Assembly (NCBI RefSeq): GCF_001375655.1
Contig: NZ_CTEN01000001.1
Location: forward strand, 434,001-498,000
Reading direction: 5' to 3'
DNA length: 64,000 bases
Origin: Streptococcus varani
Lineage (GTDB): Bacteria; Bacillota; Bacilli; Lactobacillales; Streptococcaceae
Below are positions 8,847 to 16,378 of the stretch, in pieces; within the stretch, counting starts at the first letter, position 1, and each line of letters starts with the position of its first letter. The notes beneath the pieces are model-generated. The model worked only from the letters and a program-made list of their open reading frames with translations, did no database searches and was not told the origin of the DNA. The translations under genes were made by a program, and so were the position numbers.

Positions 8847-9770
8847 TTATTTGCCAAGAAAATCTTGTGTTTCTTGTGTGATATTTTCGGCGGTTAGGCC
8901 GTATTCTTTCATGAGGTAGGCTTGTTGACCGACTTGGCCAAAGCGTTCGTGAACACCGATACGACGGACAGGCGTGGTACTATCTTCACTGAAGAACTCT
9001 GTTATGGCAGAGCCTAAGCCACCGCTTTGATTGTGGTTTTCAGCTGTGATGACTGGTTTTCCTGAGAGAATCGCTCGTAAGTCTTCTGCAATTGGCTTGA
9101 TACGAAAGAGATCGACAAGGCCAGCAGAAATTCCTTGTTCAGCCAAGGCATCTGCTGCTTTAATAGCCTCAGCCACCATGATACCAGAAGCGACGATGGT
9201 CACATCACTTCCCTCACGGAGCTTACAGTAGCCATTTGAGAAGTCTTGGTCCTCTGTATACAGACGTTGAGGAGCCTTGCGGATAGTGCGGATGTACTTG
9301 AGACCTTTGCTATCTAGAGTTTGTTCCAAGACGGCCTTAAACTGGATATCATCACTGACTTCGTAGACAGTAGCCTGTGGAATCAAACGCATGAGTCCCA
9401 TATCCTCAAAGGGCATGTGGGTCCCACCGTTCATTTCTGCGGATACACCGGCATCTGATCCGACAATGGTCGCATCTAATTGGGCATAGCCCAGTGAGAG
9501 AAAGACCTGATCAAAAACGCGGCGACTAGCAAATGGTCCAAAAGTATGGATGTAAGGCTTGTAACCCAGGACAGATAGACCGGCAGCGACACCCATCATT
9601 TCTGCCTCCATGATACCGACATTGACGTAGCGTTTGCCGTATTGTTCTGGCAGTTTATTTGTAGCCATGGAGCTAGAGAGATCAGCTTCTAAAACAGCTA
9701 GTTTTTCATTCGCTGAGCCATGTTCGGCTAGGAAGTCTCGGTAGACTAAGCGCATTTCTTTTGCTGTCAT
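8847..9770 (-). CDS. Transketolase, C-terminal subunit (pyrimidine and C-terminal domains)
   Basis: A 307-residue protein equal to the second half of transketolase. It has the pyrimidine-binding domain (YGKRYVNVGIMEAEMMGVAAGLS, with the thiamine-activating glutamate in GIMEAEM) and the C-terminal domain ending near FGQVGQQAYLMKEYGL. It pairs with the N-terminal subunit encoded just upstream and overlaps it by 4 bp. Split transketolases of this kind are found next to sugar-acid PTS genes. Here the pair follows an ascorbate-type EIIC, so it probably feeds the imported compound into the pentose phosphate pathway. Ribosome site aaggagg. It is the last gene of the operon. Confidence 0.9.
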   Translation of the reverse strand: MTAKEMRLVYRDFLAEHGSANEKLAVLEADLSSSMATNKLPEQYGKRYVNVGIMEAEMMGVAAGLSVLGYKPYIHTFGPFASRRVFDQVFLSLGYAQLDATIVGSDAGVSAEMNGGTHMPFEDMGLMRLIPQATVYEVSDDIQFKAVLEQTLDSKGLKYIRTIRKAPQRLYTEDQDFSNGYCKLREGSDVTIVASGIMVAEAIKAADALAEQGISAGLVDLFRIKPIAEDLRAILSGKPVITAENHNQSGGLGSAITEFFSEDSTTPVRRIGVHERFGQVGQQAYLMKEYGLTAENITQETQDFLGK

Positions 9771-10624
9771 GTAAGATCCTCCTTACCTGTTTTTAACTCA
9801 CGGATCGCATCCTCTAGTTGCCTACGAAGAGTATCATCCAGACGCAAGTGGTGATTGGCGTCCATTTTTTCTAAGAAGGGAATTCCCTGGCCTTTAATGG
9901 TATCCAAGACAATCGCTTTTGGTTGGTCTGAATGAGAAGTTTGCGCTGTCAGGATCGCATCGTAAATCGCTTGGATGTCATCTCCTTTGACACGACTTGC
10001 TTCAAAACCGAAGGCTTGCATTTTTGCGACAAAGTCTTGTGTGGCGCAAATTTTCTGGGTAGTTCCATCTAGTTGTTTTTTGTTGTCATCGATAAAGACG
10101 ATGAGGTTTTTGAGTTTCTTGTGGGCTGCAAACTGGAAGGCTTCCCAGCATTGTCCTTCATTTAATTCACCATCTCCGACAATCGCATAGGTATGATGAG
10201 AAGAGCCCTCAATCAGCTGTCCATAGGCGATCCCTGTTGCGACGCTGATTCCCTGTCCCAGAGAACCAGTCGTCATGTCAACACCAGGTGTTAAATTACG
10301 GTCAGGATGAGATGGCAAGCGCGTGCCATTGCTATTGAGAGAATGGAGGAAGTCTTTATCAAAGAATCCTTTCAAATAAAGGGTAGCATAGAGAGCAGGT
10401 CCCGCATGTCCCTTGGAGAGAACAAAGTAGTCACGATCTTTTTGGGCAAAGATTTCTGGTGTCATAGGCATGATGTTGCCATATAAGACTGCCAGGGTTT
10501 CCACAATAGATAGACTACCACCATAGTGACCAAAACCGAGCTGGTTCAAGGTTTCAAGAATAGAGATTCGAATATCGATGGCTAATTCTTTTAATTGTCG
10601 GTTATCGTCTGCTAGAAGAGGCAT
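9767..10624 (-). CDS. Transketolase, N-terminal subunit (thiamine pyrophosphate-binding domain)
   Basis: A 285-residue protein equal to the first half of transketolase. It shows the diphosphate-binding motif GDGELNEGQCWEAFQFAAHKKLKN (described in parts: GDGEL then NEGQCWEA), the metal-site region IDDNKKQLDG, and the family histidines in HYGGSLS and SKGHAGPALY. Its 4-bp overlap with the C-terminal subunit gene and the separate good ribosome sites show two real subunits rather than a frameshift. It begins 2 bp after the EIIC gene. The substrate is not known. Confidence 0.9.
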   Translation of the reverse strand: MPLLADDNRQLKELAIDIRISILETLNQLGFGHYGGSLSIVETLAVLYGNIMPMTPEIFAQKDRDYFVLSKGHAGPALYATLYLKGFFDKDFLHSLNSNGTRLPSHPDRNLTPGVDMTTGSLGQGISVATGIAYGQLIEGSSHHTYAIVGDGELNEGQCWEAFQFAAHKKLKNLIVFIDDNKKQLDGTTQKICATQDFVAKMQAFGFEASRVKGDDIQAIYDAILTAQTSHSDQPKAIVLDTIKGQGIPFLEKMDANHHLRLDDTLRRQLEDAIRELKTGKEDLT

Positions 10625-10626
10625 CT

Positions 10627-11973
10627 TTAGTCCTCCTTAGTAGCTTTTTTACCAAACATAGTGAGAACAAGCATGCCAGCTAGGACTGCGAAGATACCGA
10701 TGGATACGGTCATGACACCACCATTTTTCGCAAGGAGACCAAGGAAGATGCCGGAGAGACCGAAGTCTGCATCAGAGAAAGTAGAACCTGCAAATCCAAG
10801 ATTACCAAGGACAGGGAGCAAGAAGACTGGCAAGAAGCTGATGAGGACACCTTGCATAAAGGCACCGATAACAGAACCACGAATGCCACCAGATGCATTA
10901 CCGATAACCCCAGCAGTAGCACCACAGAAGAAGTGAGGAACGACACCTGGTAAGATCACGACACCACCAGTACCAATCATGATAGCCATACTAACCAAAC
11001 CACCAATAAAGCTAGAGATGAAACCAATCAATACAGCATTTGGAGCATATGGGTAAACGATAGGACAGTCAAGGGCTGGTTTAGAATTTGGAACCAATTT
11101 TTCAGAAATCCCCTTGAAGGCAGGTACAATTTCAGCCAAGATAAGGCGCACACCTGATAGGATAACGAAGACACCTCCGGCAAAAGTACCGCCCAATTGA
11201 AGAGCGTAAACCATGCTGTTTGTGCCGCCACTCAATTCTTTTTCAATATATTCTGGACCTGCGAAGATAGCTACGATGATATAAATGATCGACATAGAGA
11301 TGGCAATGCTGACAGTTGAGTCACGCAAGAAAGCCAATCCTTTAGGGAATTTGATATCTTCAGTTGATTTGGATTTGTCACCAACAATTCCACCGATAAA
11401 GCCACTGAGCCAGTATCCAAGAGATGAGAAGTGACCAAGAGCAACGGTATCGTTACCAGTTAATTGAACCATGTATTTTTGAACAAAAGCTGGAGCAAGC
11501 GTCATAATGATACCGAGCGCCAAACCACCCATCACGATGAGGCCAGCTGAAGTAAAGCCTGCCACAGTCATGATAACAGCAATCATACAAGCCATGTAGA
11601 GTGTATGGTGACCAGTTAAGAAGATGTATTTAAACTTAGTGAAACGTGCAATCAAGATATTGAAAACCATACCCAAGAGCATGATGAGAGAAGTTGCCGT
11701 ACCATAATCAGTTAAGGCTAGGGCAACGATAGCTTCGTTATTTGGGACAACCCCTTTTAAGTGGAAAGCCACTTCAAACATTTGCCCAAAAGGTGTCAAA
11801 GCTGTTAAAAGAAGAGTTGCTCCACCACCTACAACCAAGAAACCAACAAAGGTTTTTAAACCACCTTTAACCAAATCAGAAACGGATTTTTTCTGAAGCG
11901 CCAATCCTAAAATCGCAATCAATGCTACCAAAATAGCAGGAGTTTTAGCGATATCAATCAAAAATTTTAACAT
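10627..11973 (-). CDS. PTS ascorbate-type (UlaA/SgaT family) EIIC permease
   Basis: A 448-residue membrane permease of the UlaA/SgaT family, with about eleven helices. It carries sugar acids such as L-ascorbate across the membrane while they are phosphorylated by its EIIB. Family segments include ILGLALQKKS near residue 20, FLVVGGGATLLLTALTPFG, and ALTDYGTATSLIMLLG. The ribosome site is aaggag. It follows the EIIB gene after a 134-bp spacer that can form a hairpin, and precedes the transketolase pair. The neighbours lack the UlaD-E-F enzymes of ascorbate use, so the true substrate may be a different acid sugar. Confidence 0.88.
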   Translation of the reverse strand: MLKFLIDIAKTPAILVALIAILGLALQKKSVSDLVKGGLKTFVGFLVVGGGATLLLTALTPFGQMFEVAFHLKGVVPNNEAIVALALTDYGTATSLIMLLGMVFNILIARFTKFKYIFLTGHHTLYMACMIAVIMTVAGFTSAGLIVMGGLALGIIMTLAPAFVQKYMVQLTGNDTVALGHFSSLGYWLSGFIGGIVGDKSKSTEDIKFPKGLAFLRDSTVSIAISMSIIYIIVAIFAGPEYIEKELSGGTNSMVYALQLGGTFAGGVFVILSGVRLILAEIVPAFKGISEKLVPNSKPALDCPIVYPYAPNAVLIGFISSFIGGLVSMAIMIGTGGVVILPGVVPHFFCGATAGVIGNASGGIRGSVIGAFMQGVLISFLPVFLLPVLGNLGFAGSTFSDADFGLSGIFLGLLAKNGGVMTVSIGIFAVLAGMLVLTMFGKKATKED

Positions 11974-12009
11974 AAAATTCTCCTTAAAAATAAGATACAG
12001 AGGCAGTTA

Positions 12010-12078
12010 AAAACAAGATGAAAATAGGAGATTCACGTAGCGTGCTTGCACACAAGGCAATCTATCTTTTTCATGCCG
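12010..12078 (-). other. Hairpin in the EIIB-EIIC spacer
   Basis: In the 134-bp spacer between EIIB and EIIC, ATGAAAA..AGATT and its partner AATCT..TTTTCAT can pair with small bulges (about 12 of 16 positions), enclosing a GC-rich part with cttgtgtgcaag. It is placed where an mRNA-processing or stability element could set different levels of EIIB and EIIC. It has no T-run, so it is not a simple terminator. Confidence 0.3.
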
Positions 12079-12107
12079 TTTTTAGGCTGAGTTCAATTTC
12101 AACAAGA

Positions 12108-12392
12108 TTACAACAATCCTTTTTCCTGACAGATAGCTGTCACCACTTCTTTGAGCTCATCCATATCAATAATGCTATTGAGTGGGCGAACATCCCCTAG
12201 GTGAGTAGCAGAGTCTGCTAAATCACGACCAACAATCCAGACATCGGCATCACGAGCAGTTGCCCCACCTAAGTCATAGTGTTCCACTTCCACATCCGAA
12301 ACACCCAAATCCCGTAGGATTGATTCGATGTTCATCTGTACCATAAAACTTGAGCCCAAACCTGAGCCACATGCTGCACCAATTCGTAACAT
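12108..12392 (-). CDS. PTS ascorbate-type EIIB component
   Basis: A 94-residue EIIB of the lactose/ascorbate group that takes phosphate from an EIIA and passes it to the sugar. The phosphorylated cysteine is residue 8 in IGAACGSGLGSS, just after the first strand. Length is normal. The EIIA partner is probably the EIIA domain at the end of the regulator encoded 2 bp upstream, because no free EIIA gene is present. Ribosome site caggaggcg. Confidence 0.9.
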   Translation of the reverse strand: MLRIGAACGSGLGSSFMVQMNIESILRDLGVSDVEVEHYDLGGATARDADVWIVGRDLADSATHLGDVRPLNSIIDMDELKEVVTAICQEKGLL

Positions 12393-12394
12393 AA

Positions 12395-14434
12395 TTACGC
12401 CTCCTGTTTAATAATATTTTTGATGTCTGAATAAGATTTGGATGCCAAAAGGGCTTCCACGTTTGCATTTTCCCTCAAGATAGCGGTTAAGTGTGACAAG
12501 GCCTTGAGATGTGTTTCGTTATCAATAGCTGCAATGCAGAGCAGCAGACGGATTTCATGTTTGGGATCGTCCAACAAGTAAATAGGGTTCTCTAAGACCA
12601 ACATGGACATGCCGACCTTGTTGACCCCATCTTCTGGACGGGCGTGCGGAATGGCAATCCCTTTGCCAAGGTCGATGAAGGGACCAAAGTCCTCCACTTT
12701 TGCAATCATAGCTTCTGGATAAGAGCTTTCAATTTGTCCTGAGTCTAGGAGAGGTTTAGCCGCCAAGCGAATAGCTGATTTCCAATCCAATTTCTCGGAA
12801 CTGGTTTGGTAAGTAGCCTCTGTAATTAATTCATGTAACAAGGGCTTCACGTCCTTTCTGTTTTCCTTGGTTTGTAGTAGGGTTCGTAGGGCCGAACGAA
12901 GTTCTGATTCACGTGAGATGTGACCATACTGTTTCATCGTTTCAATCACTTGTTCTAGGATGATCGTGTCTTCACAGGCATCAGGAAATTCTTTGGCAAC
13001 CATCTCAATCAAGCCTTGAGTCTGCTCCTCTGTCATGAGGACCGATACCAGGAAGCTTAGTTTGTTACTTGAAATTTCCACCGTTGAGAAAACAAGATCA
13101 TAATTGGATTCATCTAAGATGGTCAATTGTTCTACCCGACTGGTATGAATGAAGTCAATCTTTGGAAAAATCTTTTTTAGATTTTCCTTTATGATGAGAG
13201 AAGAACTGACTCCATTGGGACAGATGATAACTGCCCGGTAAGGGAGATAGGATTGGGGTCTCTGATGTAGATAGCCTCCAAAATGAACCACGAAATAGGA
13301 AATTTCAGCGTCTGGGATGGGGTAGCCGATTTCTTCTTCCAAGGGTTTCAAACCTGCTTGGACCAGTTCGAATAAATCAGAGTAATTTTCTTTTATCTGA
13401 CTCGTATAAGAATTTGTAGAAAATAGGCGGTATTTGAGTCGGAAGAAAGCTGGAATCAGATGGCGTTTCAAGCCATCTTCCAACTTATCTCGCTGTTCAA
13501 AATTAAGGAGAGAAACCTCTTCCATCTTTTCGACAACGCTTCTAGTTAGGTGTTGAAAATAAGTATCATCCCCCTCTAATTGTCCCTCAAAACAACCGGA
13601 TAGGATACTGGATAAATAATTTTTTGCATCCAGTTCTATATTTTTTTTCAAAGGAAAGGTAGAAGCGATATCCTGGATAATGATCTCCGTCAAAGATTGC
13701 AGTGATTCGGGGAATTTATCTTTCTCGAGATGTGCATGTTTACTGACTCGTCCATAACGATAGAGAATGAAGAGAATAAGATAGAGGCACTCTTCTAAGC
13801 GGTGTTGAATGGGAGTTAACTGAAAGGCGTTGTAATAGTCTTCTGTCCGCTTCATCAATTCTTCGAACTTATTTGGGTAATCCCATGCGGATAAGACATG
13901 ATGCAGGGCCCAGAAGCCGATAGGCTCTTTTAACAATTCGCTGATCGCGTAGAGTGCCAGGCGGTGCTTGTCCTTTTCCAGACCATGGATGGCATATCCT
14001 TCAGCCCGTGTATAGGTCAGAGATAAGTCGAATTCTTCCATGACCTCTCGGAGATTTTTGATATCCGTTAGAGAGGTGTTTTTGCTGACCTTCAAGAAAT
14101 CTTGGTAATGGTTATTGGAGACAAAATCTCTGCGACAAAAGGTGTATAAAAAAATTAGATAAATCCGCTCATTTTGGGCTAGATAGAGCTGTTCCTCCTT
14201 TAACTCCTCTATGATTTTCTGTGCCTGAGAGGAAATTTCCTCGGGCAAATGATAAGAACCATCGGACACAATGAGTGCAGGTAAATTTTTGGATCGAAAA
14301 TACTGATTGAGACTATCCACCTGTTCTTGGAGCTCTTTAATGGTGAATTTAGTCTTAACAGAAAGAGCATACAAAGAAATGGATGGTTCGCTCAGTAGAG
14401 TCATCAAAATGACTAAGGTTTTTTGATCAAACAT
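12395..14434 (-). CDS. BglG-family transcriptional activator with PRD, EIIB-like and EIIA domains
   Basis: A 679-residue PTS-controlled activator of the MtlR/LicR type. The N-terminal 90 residues form winged helix-turn-helix DNA-binding parts (SVKTKFTIKELQEQVDSLNQ, in two runs). Two PRD domains follow (about residues 180-400), where histidine phosphorylation sets activity. Next is an EIIB-like domain with CPNGVSSSLI near 410, and a C-terminal EIIA domain (about 535-675) with the active histidine in GIAIPHARPEDG. It heads the operon and probably switches it on in response to the substrate, while its EIIA may also serve the transporter. Ribosome site aaaggagg. A perfect cre site lies about 90 bp upstream. 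Confidence 0.9.
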   Translation of the reverse strand: MFDQKTLVILMTLLSEPSISLYALSVKTKFTIKELQEQVDSLNQYFRSKNLPALIVSDGSYHLPEEISSQAQKIIEELKEEQLYLAQNERIYLIFLYTFCRRDFVSNNHYQDFLKVSKNTSLTDIKNLREVMEEFDLSLTYTRAEGYAIHGLEKDKHRLALYAISELLKEPIGFWALHHVLSAWDYPNKFEELMKRTEDYYNAFQLTPIQHRLEECLYLILFILYRYGRVSKHAHLEKDKFPESLQSLTEIIIQDIASTFPLKKNIELDAKNYLSSILSGCFEGQLEGDDTYFQHLTRSVVEKMEEVSLLNFEQRDKLEDGLKRHLIPAFFRLKYRLFSTNSYTSQIKENYSDLFELVQAGLKPLEEEIGYPIPDAEISYFVVHFGGYLHQRPQSYLPYRAVIICPNGVSSSLIIKENLKKIFPKIDFIHTSRVEQLTILDESNYDLVFSTVEISSNKLSFLVSVLMTEEQTQGLIEMVAKEFPDACEDTIILEQVIETMKQYGHISRESELRSALRTLLQTKENRKDVKPLLHELITEATYQTSSEKLDWKSAIRLAAKPLLDSGQIESSYPEAMIAKVEDFGPFIDLGKGIAIPHARPEDGVNKVGMSMLVLENPIYLLDDPKHEIRLLLCIAAIDNETHLKALSHLTAILRENANVEALLASKSYSDIKNIIKQEA

Positions 14435-14524
14435 ATTTCCTCCTTTTCCTATGCTTTTCTATCTCTAGTTTATATGAAAAGTCAGCAAATGACTAGTCCC
14501 CATTTAGCCCAAATCGAAAGAGCT

Positions 14525-14539
14525 TTGTAATCGTTCTCA
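14525..14539 (-). promoter_or_regulatory. CcpA cre site upstream of the PTS-transketolase operon
   Basis: TTGTAATCGTTCTCA fits the consensus WTGNAANCGNWNNCW at every fixed position. It lies about 90 bp upstream of the regulator start, as expected for catabolite control of a secondary-sugar operon. Confidence 0.6.
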
Positions 14540-14602
14540 TTGGGCTCAAAGAGTTGTCGTCAAGAGACTTCTATTTCATTTGGGATTTTTTACCCAAGAA
14601 AA

Positions 14603-14648
14603 AACGGATAAATCCTATTTGACCATTTGGTCTGGATTTGTCCGTTCT
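14603..14648 (-). terminator. Terminator after treC
   Basis: Read on the minus strand, arms CGGACAAATCC and GGATTTATCCG enclose a loop and are followed by TTTTTT. It closes the treP-treC transcript and separates it from the PTS regulator. Confidence 0.75.
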
Positions 14649-14653
14649 TATCT

Positions 14654-16279
14654 TTAATCTAAGTGAATCGCTAAGCTTTGATAAGGTTGTAAAACTAGAT
14701 TTTCAGTCAGCTCGACATTGTCGTAATTACTGAGAAGAACCTTACCTGTCTGGTAATCAGCTGGAAGCTGAATCGTCACATTTTCTGGGAAGAAGTTGTT
14801 GAGGACTAAGAGTTTTTGTCCATCTAGTTGGCGCTCAAAGGCATAGATTTTTTTGCTATCTTGATAAGCAGCCTTGTAAACCCCCTCAGAAATAAGTGGC
14901 ATTTCCTTACGAAGCTTGATTAATGTCTGATAGAAGGTAAAAATCTGGCCTGATTTTTCGTTCTCGACGTTGATCTCTGGATAGGAGCGACCAGCTTTGA
15001 GCCATGGGGTTCCTGTTGAGAATCCAGCATTTGGACTCGCATCCCACTGCATGGGAGTACGGGAATTATCGCGGGACTTGGCTTGGATGATAGCAAAGGT
15101 CTCATTCTCTGATTTACCAGCTGCTAAGAGTTCTTGATAAGCGTTGAGGGACTCGACATCCACATAGTCTGCCATGCTATCGTAGTCTGGGTCAATCATT
15201 CCGATTTCTTCCCCCATGTAGATATAAGGAGTTCCACGTGACAAGTGGATAGAAGCAGCCAACATAGTCGCTCCTTCCGTACGGAAGTTCTTTACATCGA
15301 CAAAGCGGTTGAGGGCGCGTGGTTGGTCATGGTTGTTGTAGAAAAGAGCTGACCAGCCGTCTCCAGCACTCATGCCTTCTCCCCAAGTGTGGAAGAGAGT
15401 TTTCAATTCCTCGAAATCAAAGGTCTTGAGTGTCCACTTTTGCCCATTTTCATAGTCTACCTTCAGGTGGTGGAAGTTAAAGACCATGTCTAACTCCTTG
15501 TTGTTGGGGTTGCTGTACTGAACACAGTTTTCAATGTCTGTGAAGCTCATTTCACCAACTGTCATGCCACCCTGATCTTGACCAAAGGAGGCTTGATTGA
15601 GCATTTTAAGATAGTCATGGTTGATCGGACGGTCAGTATATTCTGGCTTACCGTCAAAATTAGGATTATTCTTGAGAACTTCATCCTTACCAATCAAATT
15701 GATGACATCAAAACGGAAGCCCTTAACACCCTTTTTACGCCAGAAATTAACTACTTTAAACATCTCTTCGCGGACATGCGGGTTGCGCCAGTTGAGGTCG
15801 GCCTGTGTGACATCAAAGAGGTGAAGGTAATATTTACCAGTATCCCCAAAAGGAGCCCAAGCATTGCCTCCAAACTTCGAAACCCAGTCAGTCGGGTGAT
15901 CGCGCAAGATAAAGAAATCTTGGTAATATTGATCGCCAGCCAAAGCTTTCTGGAACCATTCATGTTCTGTCGAGCAGTGGTTGAGGACCATGTCTAGCAT
16001 GAGCTCGATACCATGTTTTTTAGCGGTCTGAGCCAATTCTTCAAAATCATCCATGGTCCCAAAGAGTGGATTGACCGCTGTGTAATCCGATACATCATAT
16101 CCATTGTCACGCTGGGGACTTGGATAAAAGGGATTGAGCCAGATGACATCGACACCTAGTTCCTGCAAATAGGGTAACTTTTCAATAATACCACGCAGGT
16201 CCCCAACACCATTTCCGGTCGTATCTTTATATGATTTTGGATAAATTTGATAGACAACCTGTTTTTTGTCAAATGTCAT
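14654..16279 (-). CDS. treC: Alpha,alpha-phosphotrehalase (trehalose-6-phosphate hydrolase)
   Basis: A 541-residue GH13 enzyme that splits trehalose 6-phosphate into glucose and glucose 6-phosphate. The N-terminal barrel shows QIYPKSYKDTTGNGVGDLRG, GFRFDVINLI with the nucleophile aspartate, TVGEMS with the acid/base glutamate, and YNNHDQPR with the third carboxylate. A small beta domain closes the protein. Length and motifs fit streptococcal TreA/TreC. It lies about 100 bp downstream of the PTS permease gene treP, in the usual order, with ribosome site aaaggagaaag. A hairpin without a T-run (16331-16359) in the gap may lower its expression relative to treP. Confidence 0.93.
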   Translation of the reverse strand: MTFDKKQVVYQIYPKSYKDTTGNGVGDLRGIIEKLPYLQELGVDVIWLNPFYPSPQRDNGYDVSDYTAVNPLFGTMDDFEELAQTAKKHGIELMLDMVLNHCSTEHEWFQKALAGDQYYQDFFILRDHPTDWVSKFGGNAWAPFGDTGKYYLHLFDVTQADLNWRNPHVREEMFKVVNFWRKKGVKGFRFDVINLIGKDEVLKNNPNFDGKPEYTDRPINHDYLKMLNQASFGQDQGGMTVGEMSFTDIENCVQYSNPNNKELDMVFNFHHLKVDYENGQKWTLKTFDFEELKTLFHTWGEGMSAGDGWSALFYNNHDQPRALNRFVDVKNFRTEGATMLAASIHLSRGTPYIYMGEEIGMIDPDYDSMADYVDVESLNAYQELLAAGKSENETFAIIQAKSRDNSRTPMQWDASPNAGFSTGTPWLKAGRSYPEINVENEKSGQIFTFYQTLIKLRKEMPLISEGVYKAAYQDSKKIYAFERQLDGQKLLVLNNFFPENVTIQLPADYQTGKVLLSNYDNVELTENLVLQPYQSLAIHLD

Positions 16280-16330
16280 TCTTTCTCCTTTATTTTATAA
16301 AATAGATTGATCAGTCATTTAAAACACCAA

Positions 16331-16359
16331 CAAACCCAGTCTTCTCGCAACTGGGCTTG
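16331..16359 (-). other. Hairpin between treP and treC
   Basis: CAAACCCAG and CTGGGCTTG can pair (8 of 9). There is no strong T-run on the minus strand, so it is more likely a partial terminator or a processing/stability element than a full stop. Confidence 0.4.
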
Positions 16360-16378
16360 TTTTGGATTTCAAAGACCT

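Noticed and set aside
8847-10624. Transketolase seen as a single gene broken by a frameshift
   Set aside because: Both halves have their own ribosome site and complete domains, and split transketolases are a known form.
15578-15997. A 139-codon plus-strand frame within treC
   Set aside because: It is antisense to the strongly conserved GH13 coding region and has no ribosome site.
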